A program made the position numbers and the translations under genes. The notes under the pieces were generated by a model. It did not search any database. It saw only the letters and a list, made by a program, of their open reading frames with translations, and had not been told where the DNA came from. A DNA stretch of 17,981 bases. It comes from JBNKEI01 sp050288705 (GTDB lineage: Bacteria; Myxococcota; Myxococcia; Myxococcales; UBA5297). Shown in pieces: positions 6,917 to 13,188 of the stretch; the stretch's first letter is position 1; the number at the start of each line of letters is the position of its first letter. Location of the stretch: the NCBI GenBank assembly GCA_050288705.1, contig JBNKEI010000109.1, forward strand, positions 1-17,981, read 5' to 3'.

Positions 6917-7570
6917 CTAACGCCTAGTTATTCTTTCTTCGCGGGGGAATTCTTTGCTTGTTGTTGCCAAGTAAACGATCAGCTTTCCTGATTCATCCAC
7001 ACTAGCAACGCCAGCTTTAAACAGATCAGCAAGTCGGGCGCGAAAGTCGCTTTGTATAGCCTGAATAACGGCAGGATTTTTTTCTGGCACTTCCAGCCGG
7101 CACATCGAGGAACGACATTCAATGCGATCGATTGTTAGCCCTTTATTGGTTCCCGAATATGCTGCTGACGTAATGCGCTCGGTGGCTTCGTCTGACCATT
7201 TTGCATCAACAGGCTGATCGCGAAATCGAAAACCCACGCTTTCAAAATAGGCATGCTCCATTTGCACCATTTGTTCCTGGCTCGGAAAGTCTATTGCCTT
7301 CTCCGTTTTTTCTTGGGTTACGTCTTGGACAGGAGTTTTAGCAAGGTTTTCCATCTGAGTAACGCGGGTTTTTAATGCGGCAATTTCTTGATGCAATTCT
7401 CTGATTGTCTCTAACGAGGTGTTGTCTGACTGGGATGGTCTTATTTCTCGGGCAGTCTGATTATTGGCTAGAGAACTGTTTGCTTGATCTTCCGGGTGCT
7501 TCTTATATAGCGAATACCCAACTGCTGCAATAATCAATACGACGCCTAATCCTATAGTGTACCTATTCAT
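6917..7570 (-). CDS. Membrane-anchored coiled-coil protein of unknown function
   Basis: 217 residues from ATG 7570 (MNRYTIGLG), with GGGAG eight bases upstream; a TTG at 7585 is a weaker alternative. One hydrophobic segment near residues 7-23 serves as signal anchor, followed by a polar linker. A short coiled coil (LETIRELHQEIAALKTRVTQ, roughly 50-70) comes next, then an extracytoplasmic domain of about 125 residues. That domain has the pattern IDRIECRSSMCRLEV, two Cys five apart that could form a disulfide, and ends with a strand KLIVYLATTS. The layout (anchor, coiled coil, small domain with a CR-x3-C pattern) resembles uncharacterised envelope proteins of other proteobacteria, but I can name no family. 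It converges on recA and is probably monocistronic. Confidence 0.8.
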   Translation of the reverse strand: MNRYTIGLGVVLIIAAVGYSLYKKHPEDQANSSLANNQTAREIRPSQSDNTSLETIRELHQEIAALKTRVTQMENLAKTPVQDVTQEKTEKAIDFPSQEQMVQMEHAYFESVGFRFRDQPVDAKWSDEATERITSAAYSGTNKGLTIDRIECRSSMCRLEVPEKNPAVIQAIQSDFRARLADLFKAGVASVDESGKLIVYLATTSKEFPREERITRR

Positions 7571-7654
7571 AAATCGAGCTCCCAATCGCGATTTAAGGCT
7601 AATTCGCGTTTTTTACTCAAATATTAGCCGCGATGTATAAACTCACTGCTATGC

Positions 7655-7684
7655 GCCGCCCGAATACTATTTGACTCGGGCGGC
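7655..7684 (-). terminator. GC-rich hairpin after the secreted-protein gene
   Basis: GCCGCCCGA (7655-7663) and TCGGGCGGC (7676-7684) form a perfect 9-bp stem with a 12-base loop, 20 bases past the stop codon at 7705 on the minus strand. There is no T-tract on either side, so termination is likely but not canonical. It may instead protect the 3' end of the transcript. Confidence 0.5.
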
Positions 7685-7704
7685 CTGACGTTGAAAAATG
7701 CAGT

Positions 7705-8154
7705 TTACTCGATAAACTGATAACCGAGTATTCTGCTACTGGCGGGAAGCGCACAGTTCAATGCTAACGGCGCCCAGGGTTGGCTGTCTTCCAATTCTGA
7801 AAATCTCACTTGCTCATCACCTGCGGCAACGCTCCACACCCACAGAAGGCCATTGTCCAAATTGTAGCTATCTAGGCTACACCATTTTTCTTTGGCATCA
7901 TTTTCAAAATAAACAATTCCAGATATTGTGCTGTAGTAGTGGTCTTTGTTGCGAGTAATCGGGCATGAAATGTAAATTTCACCATCGTTATTGTTCCGGG
8001 CGCCGACGCTAGCGCCGCTAACAGAATAAGTTAGCTCCCCGGTTCTACCAACGCAAAACTGCCCCGCATAAGTCGCCGCTCCTGCTGTTCCGGCCATGGA
8101 AACAGACAACGTTAGCGTAAAAACACTTGCCAGCTTAATTGTTGACCTGTTCAT
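7705..8154 (-). CDS. Small secreted protein with four cysteines
   Basis: 149 residues, starting at ATG 8154 with GAGG eight bases upstream. The first 27 residues are a classic Sec signal peptide: MNRSTIK, a hydrophobic core, and cleavage after an Ala-rich AGTAGAA region. The mature protein of about 122 residues has four Cys (in QFCVG, ISCPITR, KWCSL, NCALP), suggesting two disulfides and a beta-rich fold. The spacing (SCPI, then a strand IVYFEN, then a C-L segment and a terminal NCxLP near a GYQFIE end) resembles small exported proteins of unknown function found in several proteobacteria. It lies alone, with a dyad in its leader (8175-8190) and a hairpin after its stop. Function unknown; export is well supported. 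Confidence 0.82.
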   Translation of the reverse strand: MNRSTIKLASVFTLTLSVSMAGTAGAATYAGQFCVGRTGELTYSVSGASVGARNNNDGEIYISCPITRNKDHYYSTISGIVYFENDAKEKWCSLDSYNLDNGLLWVWSVAAGDEQVRFSELEDSQPWAPLALNCALPASSRILGYQFIE

Positions 8155-8174
8155 AGTGCTTGCCTCAAGCTTCT

Positions 8175-8190
8175 CAGCGTGTTTACGCTG
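8175..8190. promoter_or_regulatory. Perfect hairpin in the leader of the secreted-protein gene
   Basis: CAGCGT, loop GTTT, ACGCTG: a perfect 6-bp stem with a tetraloop, 20 bases upstream of the minus-strand ATG at 8154 and just outside its ribosome binding site. It could be an operator or an mRNA hairpin that modulates translation. Confidence 0.4.
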
Positions 8191-8592
8191 ATGCTAAAAT
8201 ATGGGTTAAATTAAGCTCTTCTGTCGGACCAGGTTTTGTCAAAACGCGAGATTTAATTAAACACAGTTCGTTTGATATTGGCAATAAAAATAGTTTCTCC
8301 GGCTGTTAGTATTAGTTCGATGTCCGACGCATCTAGTTTTAAATAGAGCCCGAAGAAGGTTGTAGTAGTTTATGGTTGGATTGTCTACCTTGTGCGCTTT
8401 TGCATGTTTTCTGTTTCGAGCATATTGCAGGTGTATGAACTGACCGAAGCTTCGCAATCTTGGTAGAGGTTGTCACGGAATTAAAGTTTATTGCATGAAT
8501 TTGATTATATTTCATTGCGTCCATGCGTATGCCGACTCGGTTTGAATGGCTGATTTGATTGTTATTAGTAGCAGCATTTTTGTACCCAACTT
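8191..8592. other. Intergenic stretch with no supported gene
   Basis: About 400 A+T-rich bases without a convincing gene. Two short overlapping minus-strand frames exist (8257-8457, 8339-8524), but neither has a ribosome binding site or natural-looking protein composition; both are rich in Asn, Arg and Tyr, as expected from A+T-rich noise. It may hold promoters for both flanks or a small RNA; nothing specific was recognised. Confidence 0.4.
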
Positions 8593-8605
8593 AAGGAGAA
8601 ATACC

Positions 8606-8629
8606 ATGAAAAATCGGCATATGGTTTGA
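8606..8629 (+). CDS. Seven-codon ORF with a strong ribosome binding site
   Basis: AAGGAG (8593-8598), seven bases, then ATG AAA AAT CGG CAT ATG GTT TGA: MKNRHMV and stop. If the TGA were a recent change, the frame would continue 14 more codons to a TAA after HGKA. The initiation signal is one of the best in the window, yet the product is tiny. It may be a leader peptide, the start of a decayed gene, or chance. No plus-strand gene follows closely; the next gene is antisense and ends at 8675. Confidence 0.25.
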   Translation: MKNRHMV

Positions 8630-8674
8630 GATTTAGGAAGCTCTTGCTGGTCTGTTCATGGGAAAGCTTAAACA

Positions 8675-9085
8675 CTATTTTTGCAAAAAAATTACTATAT
8701 CAACAATAATAGTTAGGATAGATAGTGTGAAAATGCTTAGGTAGTTAAGATTTTCTTTAGAGCGCCCTATTGATGTCAACAGATAAGTCAAGACTGCACG
8801 TTCTTCTTTTCCTAAAGGCTGTTCAGTAGAGAGTTTGCTAAGTAGCTCTTTATCATTAATAGCTCGTTTCCTTTTAAGAGAAATATGGTAACGGAAGAGA
8901 AAAAAAATCAAGTTGGTAATCACGGCAAAATACCAAAACACACGAACAAGACCAGGACTTGTGTGCTGAACAAGAATTATGGCGCGGAAAGAGATTGCTG
9001 ATATGAGTCCTAGAAGAAAAAAAAGGTTGGCTACCGATTTAGGAACAGCCTTCGGTTGATTTGTCCGCTTTGTTATCGATTCCAT
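8675..9085 (-). CDS. Three-TM membrane protein coupled to the peptidase gene
   Basis: 136 residues. Hydrophobic segments lie at about 18-40 (SVANLFFLLGLISAISFRAI), 46-67 (LVRVFWYFAVITNLIFFLF) and 114-135 (the C-terminus). A basic, charged cytoplasmic stretch (SLKRKRAINDKELLSKL) lies between the second and third. The ATG at 9085 lies inside the last codons of the upstream peptidase gene and overlaps it by 13 bases, so the two are translationally coupled. I recognise no named family; segments such as FRAII and GLVRVFWY look like conserved motifs rather than random hydrophobics. A role with the peptidase, as membrane partner, immunity or export factor, is inferred only from coupling. Confidence 0.75.
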   Translation of the reverse strand: MESITKRTNQPKAVPKSVANLFFLLGLISAISFRAIILVQHTSPGLVRVFWYFAVITNLIFFLFRYHISLKRKRAINDKELLSKLSTEQPLGKEERAVLTYLLTSIGRSKENLNYLSIFTLSILTIIVDIVIFLQK

Positions 9086-10230
9086 TTGTTATATTTCTGC
9101 TCCCATTTTGCTGCTTTAGGATATGAGCCGTTCTGATAGGGTAAAAAAATGGCGAACACGCCAACGGCTTCTTCTTCGAAACTTTTTTGGGAAGAATCGT
9201 GAATGAATAATTCCTTGGTCAGTTTCACGTCCAGTTGGGTGCCATGGAACGGATCTCGGATGGTCGCTACAAATTTTCCTCGGTTTTTCTGAATACTATC
9301 AAGCATCATGTAGTGACCATCTATATACAAAATGGCGGTACCATGCTTTTTGAGTTCTGCGGCTAGTTCTTTGAATACCTTGGTTTCATTAATGCGAAGA
9401 TCTTTTTTAAATACTACTGGTTCCTTGCCGGTTTTTTCAAAGATTACCTGTTCGACTTGATCGGGAAAATTCCCATTGCCGGGCGCGACGAACTTCTCGG
9501 GCTTGTCTTCAATATTAAGAAATCCATGGTCAATGAGCAGCATATTGATGGTTGCGGAGCTACAGTCAGTAAGAGTCGCCTGTGGAATAAGGACTTTGCC
9601 TAAAGCAACTGGGTATATTTCGTACAATCTGGTGGCATCGTAAAAACTTTTTTTGGCTAATGGGAAAGCGGTTTTTCCGTCTACTTGAAATCGAATTTTA
9701 TGACTAGTTTCGTCCAGCGCAAAGCCAGCGTGCTCTTTGACAATTCTGTTCCCGGAGCAATTTCCTGCTACGGGTTTGGTGAGCAAGTGGTTTAAGAAGT
9801 GACGGAAATTGGAGTTGCCGATGGGTGGCCATCGGCGAGTTCGATTATCCGCATATTGGATGAATGGGCTCATCCATTGAATATCGGAAAATTCGGCAGG
9901 TTGGGGTCTATCTTCCCGCAATCTTTCCGGGCGCTGGTCTAAGAAGCCAACTACGTCGGGCAATTGAGCAAAGCCGGTGAATTTAGACTTATCAATCAGC
10001 GAGTGTTCTCCCGTAAATCCAGTTGGGCAGCGCGAGACCAGCGCAATAGATGCGGAAGCGGTGAACTGCGTGAAGGAACCATTTGTTGACTGTAATTCGG
10101 TAGGAAATTCGTCATGTTTCGTCAACAGGTCATTTTGACGAAATAAGGGATACACCGCCGACTTCTTGGGACTTGCCAGGGGCGACGCTACTTTAGATGG
10201 TGAGAAGCAGGGAAGACGAGAACACTTCAT
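9073..10230 (-). CDS. Papain/C39-like cysteine peptidase domain protein
   Basis: 385 residues from ATG 10230. The N-terminal ~200 residues have no recognised domain and begin with a Ser/Pro/Lys-rich stretch without a signal peptide. The C-terminal ~170 residues show the papain-fold pattern: Gln217 six residues before Cys223 (PQATLTDCSSATINMLL), then His306 in LYIDGHYMMLDSI and Asp326 in ATIRDPFHG. The Gln-to-Cys spacing of six equals that of papain, and the GH...DP-x-x-G arrangement is typical of C39-like peptidases. It would cleave a peptide bond, substrate unknown. The lack of a signal peptide, the unrelated N-terminal region and the setting fit an effector or toxin. No ribosome binding site precedes ATG 10230 and an in-frame TAA lies just upstream, so the 5' end may be wrong or frameshifted (see 10193-10429). 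It is coupled to the 136-residue membrane protein. Confidence 0.7.
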   Translation of the reverse strand: MKCSRLPCFSPSKVASPLASPKKSAVYPLFRQNDLLTKHDEFPTELQSTNGSFTQFTASASIALVSRCPTGFTGEHSLIDKSKFTGFAQLPDVVGFLDQRPERLREDRPQPAEFSDIQWMSPFIQYADNRTRRWPPIGNSNFRHFLNHLLTKPVAGNCSGNRIVKEHAGFALDETSHKIRFQVDGKTAFPLAKKSFYDATRLYEIYPVALGKVLIPQATLTDCSSATINMLLIDHGFLNIEDKPEKFVAPGNGNFPDQVEQVIFEKTGKEPVVFKKDLRINETKVFKELAAELKKHGTAILYIDGHYMMLDSIQKNRGKFVATIRDPFHGTQLDVKLTKELFIHDSSQKSFEEEAVGVFAIFLPYQNGSYPKAAKWEQKYNKWNR

Positions 10231-10429
10231 CGGCGTTTTTTTGAAAAATTCGGGTTATGTGTTCAAACGAAAGTACTTTACCATTTATGCAGGACGTGTG
10301 GTATGAAAATGCCGTACCTATGCAGTTTAGTGGATGAACGCGTGTGCTGCCGCGAGTCGCAGTTTTATCAAGCACCTGTATGCTGACCGTTTTGTCTCGG
10401 CGCGGCAATGGATTTTCAAATTCGGTCAA
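10193..10429 (-). other. Overlapping frame, possible frameshifted 5' part of the peptidase gene
   Basis: A 78-codon frame beginning at TTG 10429 and open back to a TAA at 10466-10468. It overlaps the first 13 codons of the peptidase gene in another frame. The translation (for example VSIQVLDKTATRG and HITRIFQKNADEVFSS) looks protein-like, and the peptidase gene has no ribosome binding site at its ATG. A single indel near 10195-10230 would join the two. It may equally be an independent short gene or a chance frame lying beside primase wreckage. Confidence 0.25.
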
Positions 10430-10474
10430 TATGTCCGCTGCTAGCTGATAAAGACGGACTGTTGATTACGCACC

Positions 10475-11020
10475 GGATTTCTTGAGGATGTACAGCCAAA
10501 CCATGAAATCCGCGCGTTCCTGAAACGGTTCGTGGGCTATTCTTTCGACTAATAACAAGCCGCGAATCAAAGAAACTCGTGACGCTATATGGCAACGAAT
10601 AAAGTTAGTGACTTGGGAGCAGCAATTCCTTGAAGACGACCCCAAAACTAATCCCAATCTGGAAAATTAACTGCTTGAGGAATTGCCTGGGATTTTGTTG
10701 TGGACGATTGAGGGGTGTCTTGAGTGGCAGAAATCCGGTCTTGATGCCCCCAGTGCCGTGAGGGCAAGTACTTAAGACTCCGCAATAGTGAGGACGTGGT
10801 GGGTAATTTTGTCGCCGAGCGTTGCTTTGTAGACCCGTCCGAAAGAGTCATTATTTGGAATGATGGAAAACGTCTTTCGATTACTCAGACTGCTGAGCGA
10901 ATTCATTCACAATCCAGCCTACCTGTGCGACAAATTGAATCACACGTCGTTGGCTGGCTTGAGATGCATTATGAGCCACCTGGACTCAATGAACAGCAAA
11001 TGGAGGCTTCGAATCCATGA
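10475..11020 (+). pseudogene. Decayed P4/D5-type phage or plasmid primase-helicase
   Basis: Pieces of the C-terminal part of P4-family (D5_N-type) primase-helicases appear in order on the plus strand but in broken frames. First, GFLEDVQPNHEIRAFLKRF and VGYSFD (10475-10549), the segment normally just before the ATPase. The Walker A/B region is then missing, a deletion of around 100 codons. Next is NNKPRIKETRDAIWQRI, matching the usual sensor/arginine-finger stretch, then an in-frame TAA at 10668-10670, then LLEELPGILLWTIEGCLEWQ. A one-base frameshift near 10771 precedes SEDVVGNFVAERCFVDPSERV, and the gene ends at a TGA at 11020. Functional genes of this family replicate phages, satellites or plasmids; this copy cannot. 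The neighbouring Cro/CI-type gene fits an old integrated element. Minus-strand frames over this stretch (10466-10657, 10648-10851) are its shadows. Confidence 0.75.
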
Positions 11021-11107
11021 TAGATGCTTGGGTGCAGGACCACGAGGATCCATTGGGCGAGGATTTTACCTAAAAAGGACTCGGTACTCTCCAGATTTAA
11101 GATAGCG

Positions 11108-11377
11108 TTAGCGCTTTTCTTCACTAAATAATTCCGCAACCGTAACCTTGAACGCAAATGCAAGACGATCAAGGGTCACCAGGGTAACATTTAATAAACC
11201 GGCTTCTACCTTCTGGAGATGTTTCCAATCCAAATTGGCACGGTCAGCAGTCTCTTCTAAGGTCCATTCTCTCTCTTGCCTTAACTGGCGTACTTTCTTT
11301 CCCAACGCTACCGCGAGTTTTGAAAAACGTCGTGTGGCCCGATGTTTTCTTGAAGCTCGCTCTTCTGGTCGCCGCAT
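11108..11377 (-). CDS. Cro/CI (XRE)-family DNA-binding regulator
   Basis: 89 residues. After a basic N-terminal tail (RRPEERASRKHRATRR), residues about 19-84 form an XRE-type helix-turn-helix: LGKKVRQLRQEREWTLEETADRA, then the recognition helix NLDWKHLQKVEAG, then LVTLDRLAFAFKVTVAELF. That is the usual domain of phage repressors and small regulators. The start at ATG 11377 has only a weak ribosome binding site; no better start exists before the upstream stop. It lies between the primase wreckage and a divergent HU gene, and a 9-bp inverted repeat (11473-11519) in the shared intergenic region is a likely operator. It may control itself, the HU gene or both. Family certain, targets inferred. 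Confidence 0.88.
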   Translation of the reverse strand: MRRPEERASRKHRATRRFSKLAVALGKKVRQLRQEREWTLEETADRANLDWKHLQKVEAGLLNVTLVTLDRLAFAFKVTVAELFSEEKR

Positions 11378-11472
11378 ACTCGCAAAATCGGCAACCGTAG
11401 TCCATTCGAGAACCTCACATGTCTGGAGGATAATTTAACGCGGTTGCCCAATTGACTATTGAAAACCTGATA

Positions 11473-11519
11473 GGTCATTTTAAGTCACGAAAATTCTACA
11501 TTGCGCTTAGAAAATGACC
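11473..11519. promoter_or_regulatory. 9-bp inverted repeat between regulator and HU gene
   Basis: GGTCATTTT (11473-11481) and AAAATGACC (11511-11519) are perfect inverted repeats with 29 bases between them. The centres of the arms are about 38 bases apart, close to four helical turns. They lie in the divergent region between the XRE regulator (start 11377) and the HU-family gene (start 11626). Paired operator half-sites for the regulator are the simplest reading. Confidence 0.45.
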
Positions 11520-11625
11520 ATGTGTAAATGTGTGCGAATTTGAAAAAGTTTAGAGTGATAATTTTTTAAATGTAGTATATGAAGGAATCCAATTTTCAGA
11601 TATAAGAGAAGGAGGAATGTTCGCT

Positions 11626-11934
11626 ATGGCGAAGGTACTGACGAAATCAGAGCTTATTCAGAAAATTGCGGACCAGTTTTTTGACAGACTAACTCGCAAG
11701 GATGTCAAAGAAGTGCTCGAAGCGTTCACCAAGATTGGTCACAATGAGTTGAAAAAGACTGGAACATTCCTTGTTCCTGGTTTCGCTAAATTCGTCGTCA
11801 TCAAAAAGCCTGCGACCAAAGCTCGGAAGGGCATCAATCCTTTCACCAAAGAGCCCACTGTTTTCAAGGCAAAATCGGCACGCAAAGTGATTAAAGCTCG
11901 TACATTAAAGGCTACGAAGGATGCAATTGCTTGA
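11626..11934 (+). CDS. HU/IHF-family histone-like DNA-binding protein
   Basis: 102 residues from ATG 11626, with AAGGAGG ten bases upstream; an ATG at 11617 is one base from that site and cannot use it. The HU fold is visible: an N-terminal helical pair MAKVLTKSELIQKIADQF and KDVKEVLEAFTKIGHNEL, the FLVPGFAKFVV strand turn, and the DNA-bending arm KPATKARKGINPFTKEP, which carries the conserved Asn-Pro that intercalates into DNA. It ends in ARTLKATKDAI. It lacks the usual GRNPxTG form (here GINPFTK) and has a slightly longer, Lys/Ala-rich arm. Such proteins bend and compact DNA. It precedes the AT-hook gene by 88 bases, probably the same transcript. The A+T-rich region upstream suggests strong expression. 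Confidence 0.9.
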   Translation: MAKVLTKSELIQKIADQFFDRLTRKDVKEVLEAFTKIGHNELKKTGTFLVPGFAKFVVIKKPATKARKGINPFTKEPTVFKAKSARKVIKARTLKATKDAIA

Positions 11935-12022
11935 AGTCTGTTTATTGGCAAACGAAAAGCGATTATACCAAACGATTCTGGGAAGTAGGTTATTCTGATT
12001 AAATTCAAAAGTGAGGATGTAC

Positions 12023-12406
12023 ATGGTAAATGATTTGAACGTTGCAGTTTCTCAGTTAGTGGCAGCAAGTGTAGAACGTGCACTCGAACCTTATAGAGAT
12101 GTTTTTAATAAAATGGCGCAATTGATGGGGGTAGGGGAGCCTACACCTGCTGTAGTGAAGCGAGGCCCAGGTCGTCCACCGGCATCGAGCAAAGCTCCAC
12201 AGAAACCCGGCCGGCGTATTATTCCAAAAGGCGCGGTGAAAGTGGCCTCCAACTTTCATGTTGGGCAGAAGGTTTCTTATAAGCAGGGCAAAGGTAGCTT
12301 TGGAGCAACTGTAATCGAAATCGATACTGAAGGAATGCTTAGGCTTAGGCGAGAAGCGGACGGTAAAGAAGTCGAGAGACCAGCTTTAAAGGTATACAAA
12401 GCCTAA
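12023..12406 (+). CDS. AT-hook protein with C-terminal SH3-like segment
   Basis: 127 residues from ATG 12023, with GAGG six bases upstream; GTG 12011 is less likely. Three parts are visible: an N-terminal amphipathic helix (residues 1-40, VSQLVAASVERALEPYRDVF), likely for oligomerisation; a basic Pro/Lys/Arg linker with an AT-hook core KRGPGRPP and a second basic patch KPGRR (about 50-75), which would bind the minor groove of A+T-rich DNA; and a C-terminal beta-rich segment (FHVGQKVSYKQGKGSFGATVIEID to the end) resembling small SH3/KOW-like barrels. It is probably a nucleoid-associated protein or local regulator co-transcribed with the HU-family gene, ending at the strong terminator at 12431. 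The exact family is not recognised. Confidence 0.75.
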   Translation: MVNDLNVAVSQLVAASVERALEPYRDVFNKMAQLMGVGEPTPAVVKRGPGRPPASSKAPQKPGRRIIPKGAVKVASNFHVGQKVSYKQGKGSFGATVIEIDTEGMLRLRREADGKEVERPALKVYKA

Positions 12407-12430
12407 GTTATAAAAACTGCGATAAAAAAA

Positions 12431-12463
12431 ATAAAATGGGGCTACAATTCAGCCCCATTTTAT
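12431..12463. terminator. Strong bidirectional hairpin terminator
   Basis: ATAAAATGGGGCT (12431-12443), loop ACAATTC, AGCCCCATTTTAT (12451-12463): a perfect 13-bp stem with G/C at the top and A/T at the base, preceded by an A-rich tract. It ends the HU/AT-hook unit and would also block transcription entering from the right. Confidence 0.88.
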
Positions 12464-12496
12464 TCACGATATAAGATTGAGAAGATAAGACAAGAG

Positions 12497-12830
12497 GGTT
12501 CTGTCGCATTAACTAATATGGGGTACAGATTATCTGCAGAATGGCTATTAGTATGCCATTAAATCACGCTGCGAGTGAGTAAAACTGTTTATCGCATTTC
12601 GGTTTTTGCTATATTCGGGGCGTAACTGTCCCTTTTTGATCATATGAAACGCTTCAATCCCTATTCGCACCGCTTTTGTCGATATTAATCTTCACTGGCT
12701 CGCCACTACTTTTAATTGCTTTGTTGAGAAACCGGCGTGCCGCCTTTTTGTCACGTTTGGGTTCTGTCTTCTCTCGGTGTGAATTGGTTGGCTTTTCCGC
12801 TAATAACCAATTAGTTAATGCGACAGAATC
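12497..12830 (-). mobile_element. Internally deleted IS6-family element
   Basis: A 334-bp element with both ends kept. The left end GGTTCTGTCGCATTAACTAA (12497-12516) and the right end (12811-12830), which reads GATTCTGTCGCATTAACTAA on the other strand, are inverted repeats with one mismatch. The left ~166 bases (12497-12662) match the intact copy at 17687-17853 with about seven differences; after CAATCCCT at 12662 the sequence jumps to an earlier part of the transposase gene. No matching 8-bp target duplication is seen (GACAAGAG left, GTATTATC right), which suggests later recombination. It cannot encode a transposase but might be moved in trans, like a MITE. Confidence 0.8.
12564..12760 (-). 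pseudogene. IS6-family transposase remnant
   Basis: Two separate transposase pieces are fused. The upstream piece (about 12760-12663) reads KRDKKAARRFLNKAIKSSGE and VKINIDKSGAN, the segment around the middle catalytic Asp of IS6-family DDE transposases. The downstream piece (12662-12564) reads IEAFHMIKKGQLRPEYSKNR, the C-terminus. Roughly 50 codons containing the final catalytic Glu are missing between them; the junction shifts the frame into a stop (RD then TGA). A one-base deletion near 12585 adds another frameshift relative to the copy at 17754. Non-functional. Confidence 0.8.
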
Positions 12831-13107
12831 GTATTATCACTAAGAGTGGAGAGACAATTGAGAAAAGAGTAAATGATTGGTGTGCTCAGACATGCGAGAG
12901 ATATGAGTATGATGAATTAATTGATGGATTGATTAATGTATACAGCAAAGGTGATATCGCGACCCTAAACGAGTCTGGACTAAGAAAGAGAAAAGCTGGA
13001 ATATTCATCAAACAGGGCAATGATGCCATGTTTTGTCGTTTACCATTTTCAAAAGATACAGATATTGAATTGATTACAATTCGTATTTTACGAAAGATGC
13101 TGATACG
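12831..13107 (+). pseudogene. 5'-truncated gene of unknown function
   Basis: An open frame enters from the IS inverted repeat; its only ATG (12818) lies inside the repeat. It codes for a protein-like stretch: ITKSGETIEKRVNDWC, YEYDELIDGLINVYSKGDIA, KAGIFIKQGNDAMFCRLPF, KDTDIELITIRILRKML. The true N-terminus appears to have been lost when the IS inserted, and at about 13107 the sequence switches to a fragment that makes better sense on the other strand. It is A+T-richer than the genes to its right. The family is not recognised. Confidence 0.45.
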
Positions 13108-13179
13108 TTGCCGCATACTCACGGCTTTCTCAACCTCTCTTAGAATAGCTTTGGCTTGTTTAGTGCCAATCCGGAAGTA
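13108..13179 (-). pseudogene. Possible HipA C-terminal fragment
   Basis: On the minus strand 13179-13108 reads YFRIGTKQAKAILREVEKAV followed by SMRQRIS. The F-x-I/L-x-x-x-x-A-x-x-I-x-x-E-V-x-x-A-V pattern recalls the last helices of HipA-type kinases (toxins of hipBA modules). Only about 24 codons remain, with no start codon or domain core, and the frame runs into unrelated sequence at its end. The match is short and from memory, so it is tentative. Confidence 0.3.
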
Positions 13180-13188
13180 AGACGCTGC

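Noticed and set aside
10466..10851. Minus-strand open frames that could be read as a gene interrupted by a stop codon at 10466
   Set aside because: The plus strand here encodes recognisable pieces of a P4/D5-type primase-helicase in the expected order, so the minus-strand frames are shadows.
12489..12838. 8-bp target site duplication around the deleted IS6 element
   Set aside because: The flanking octamers GACAAGAG and GTATTATC do not match, so a simple insertion cannot be claimed.
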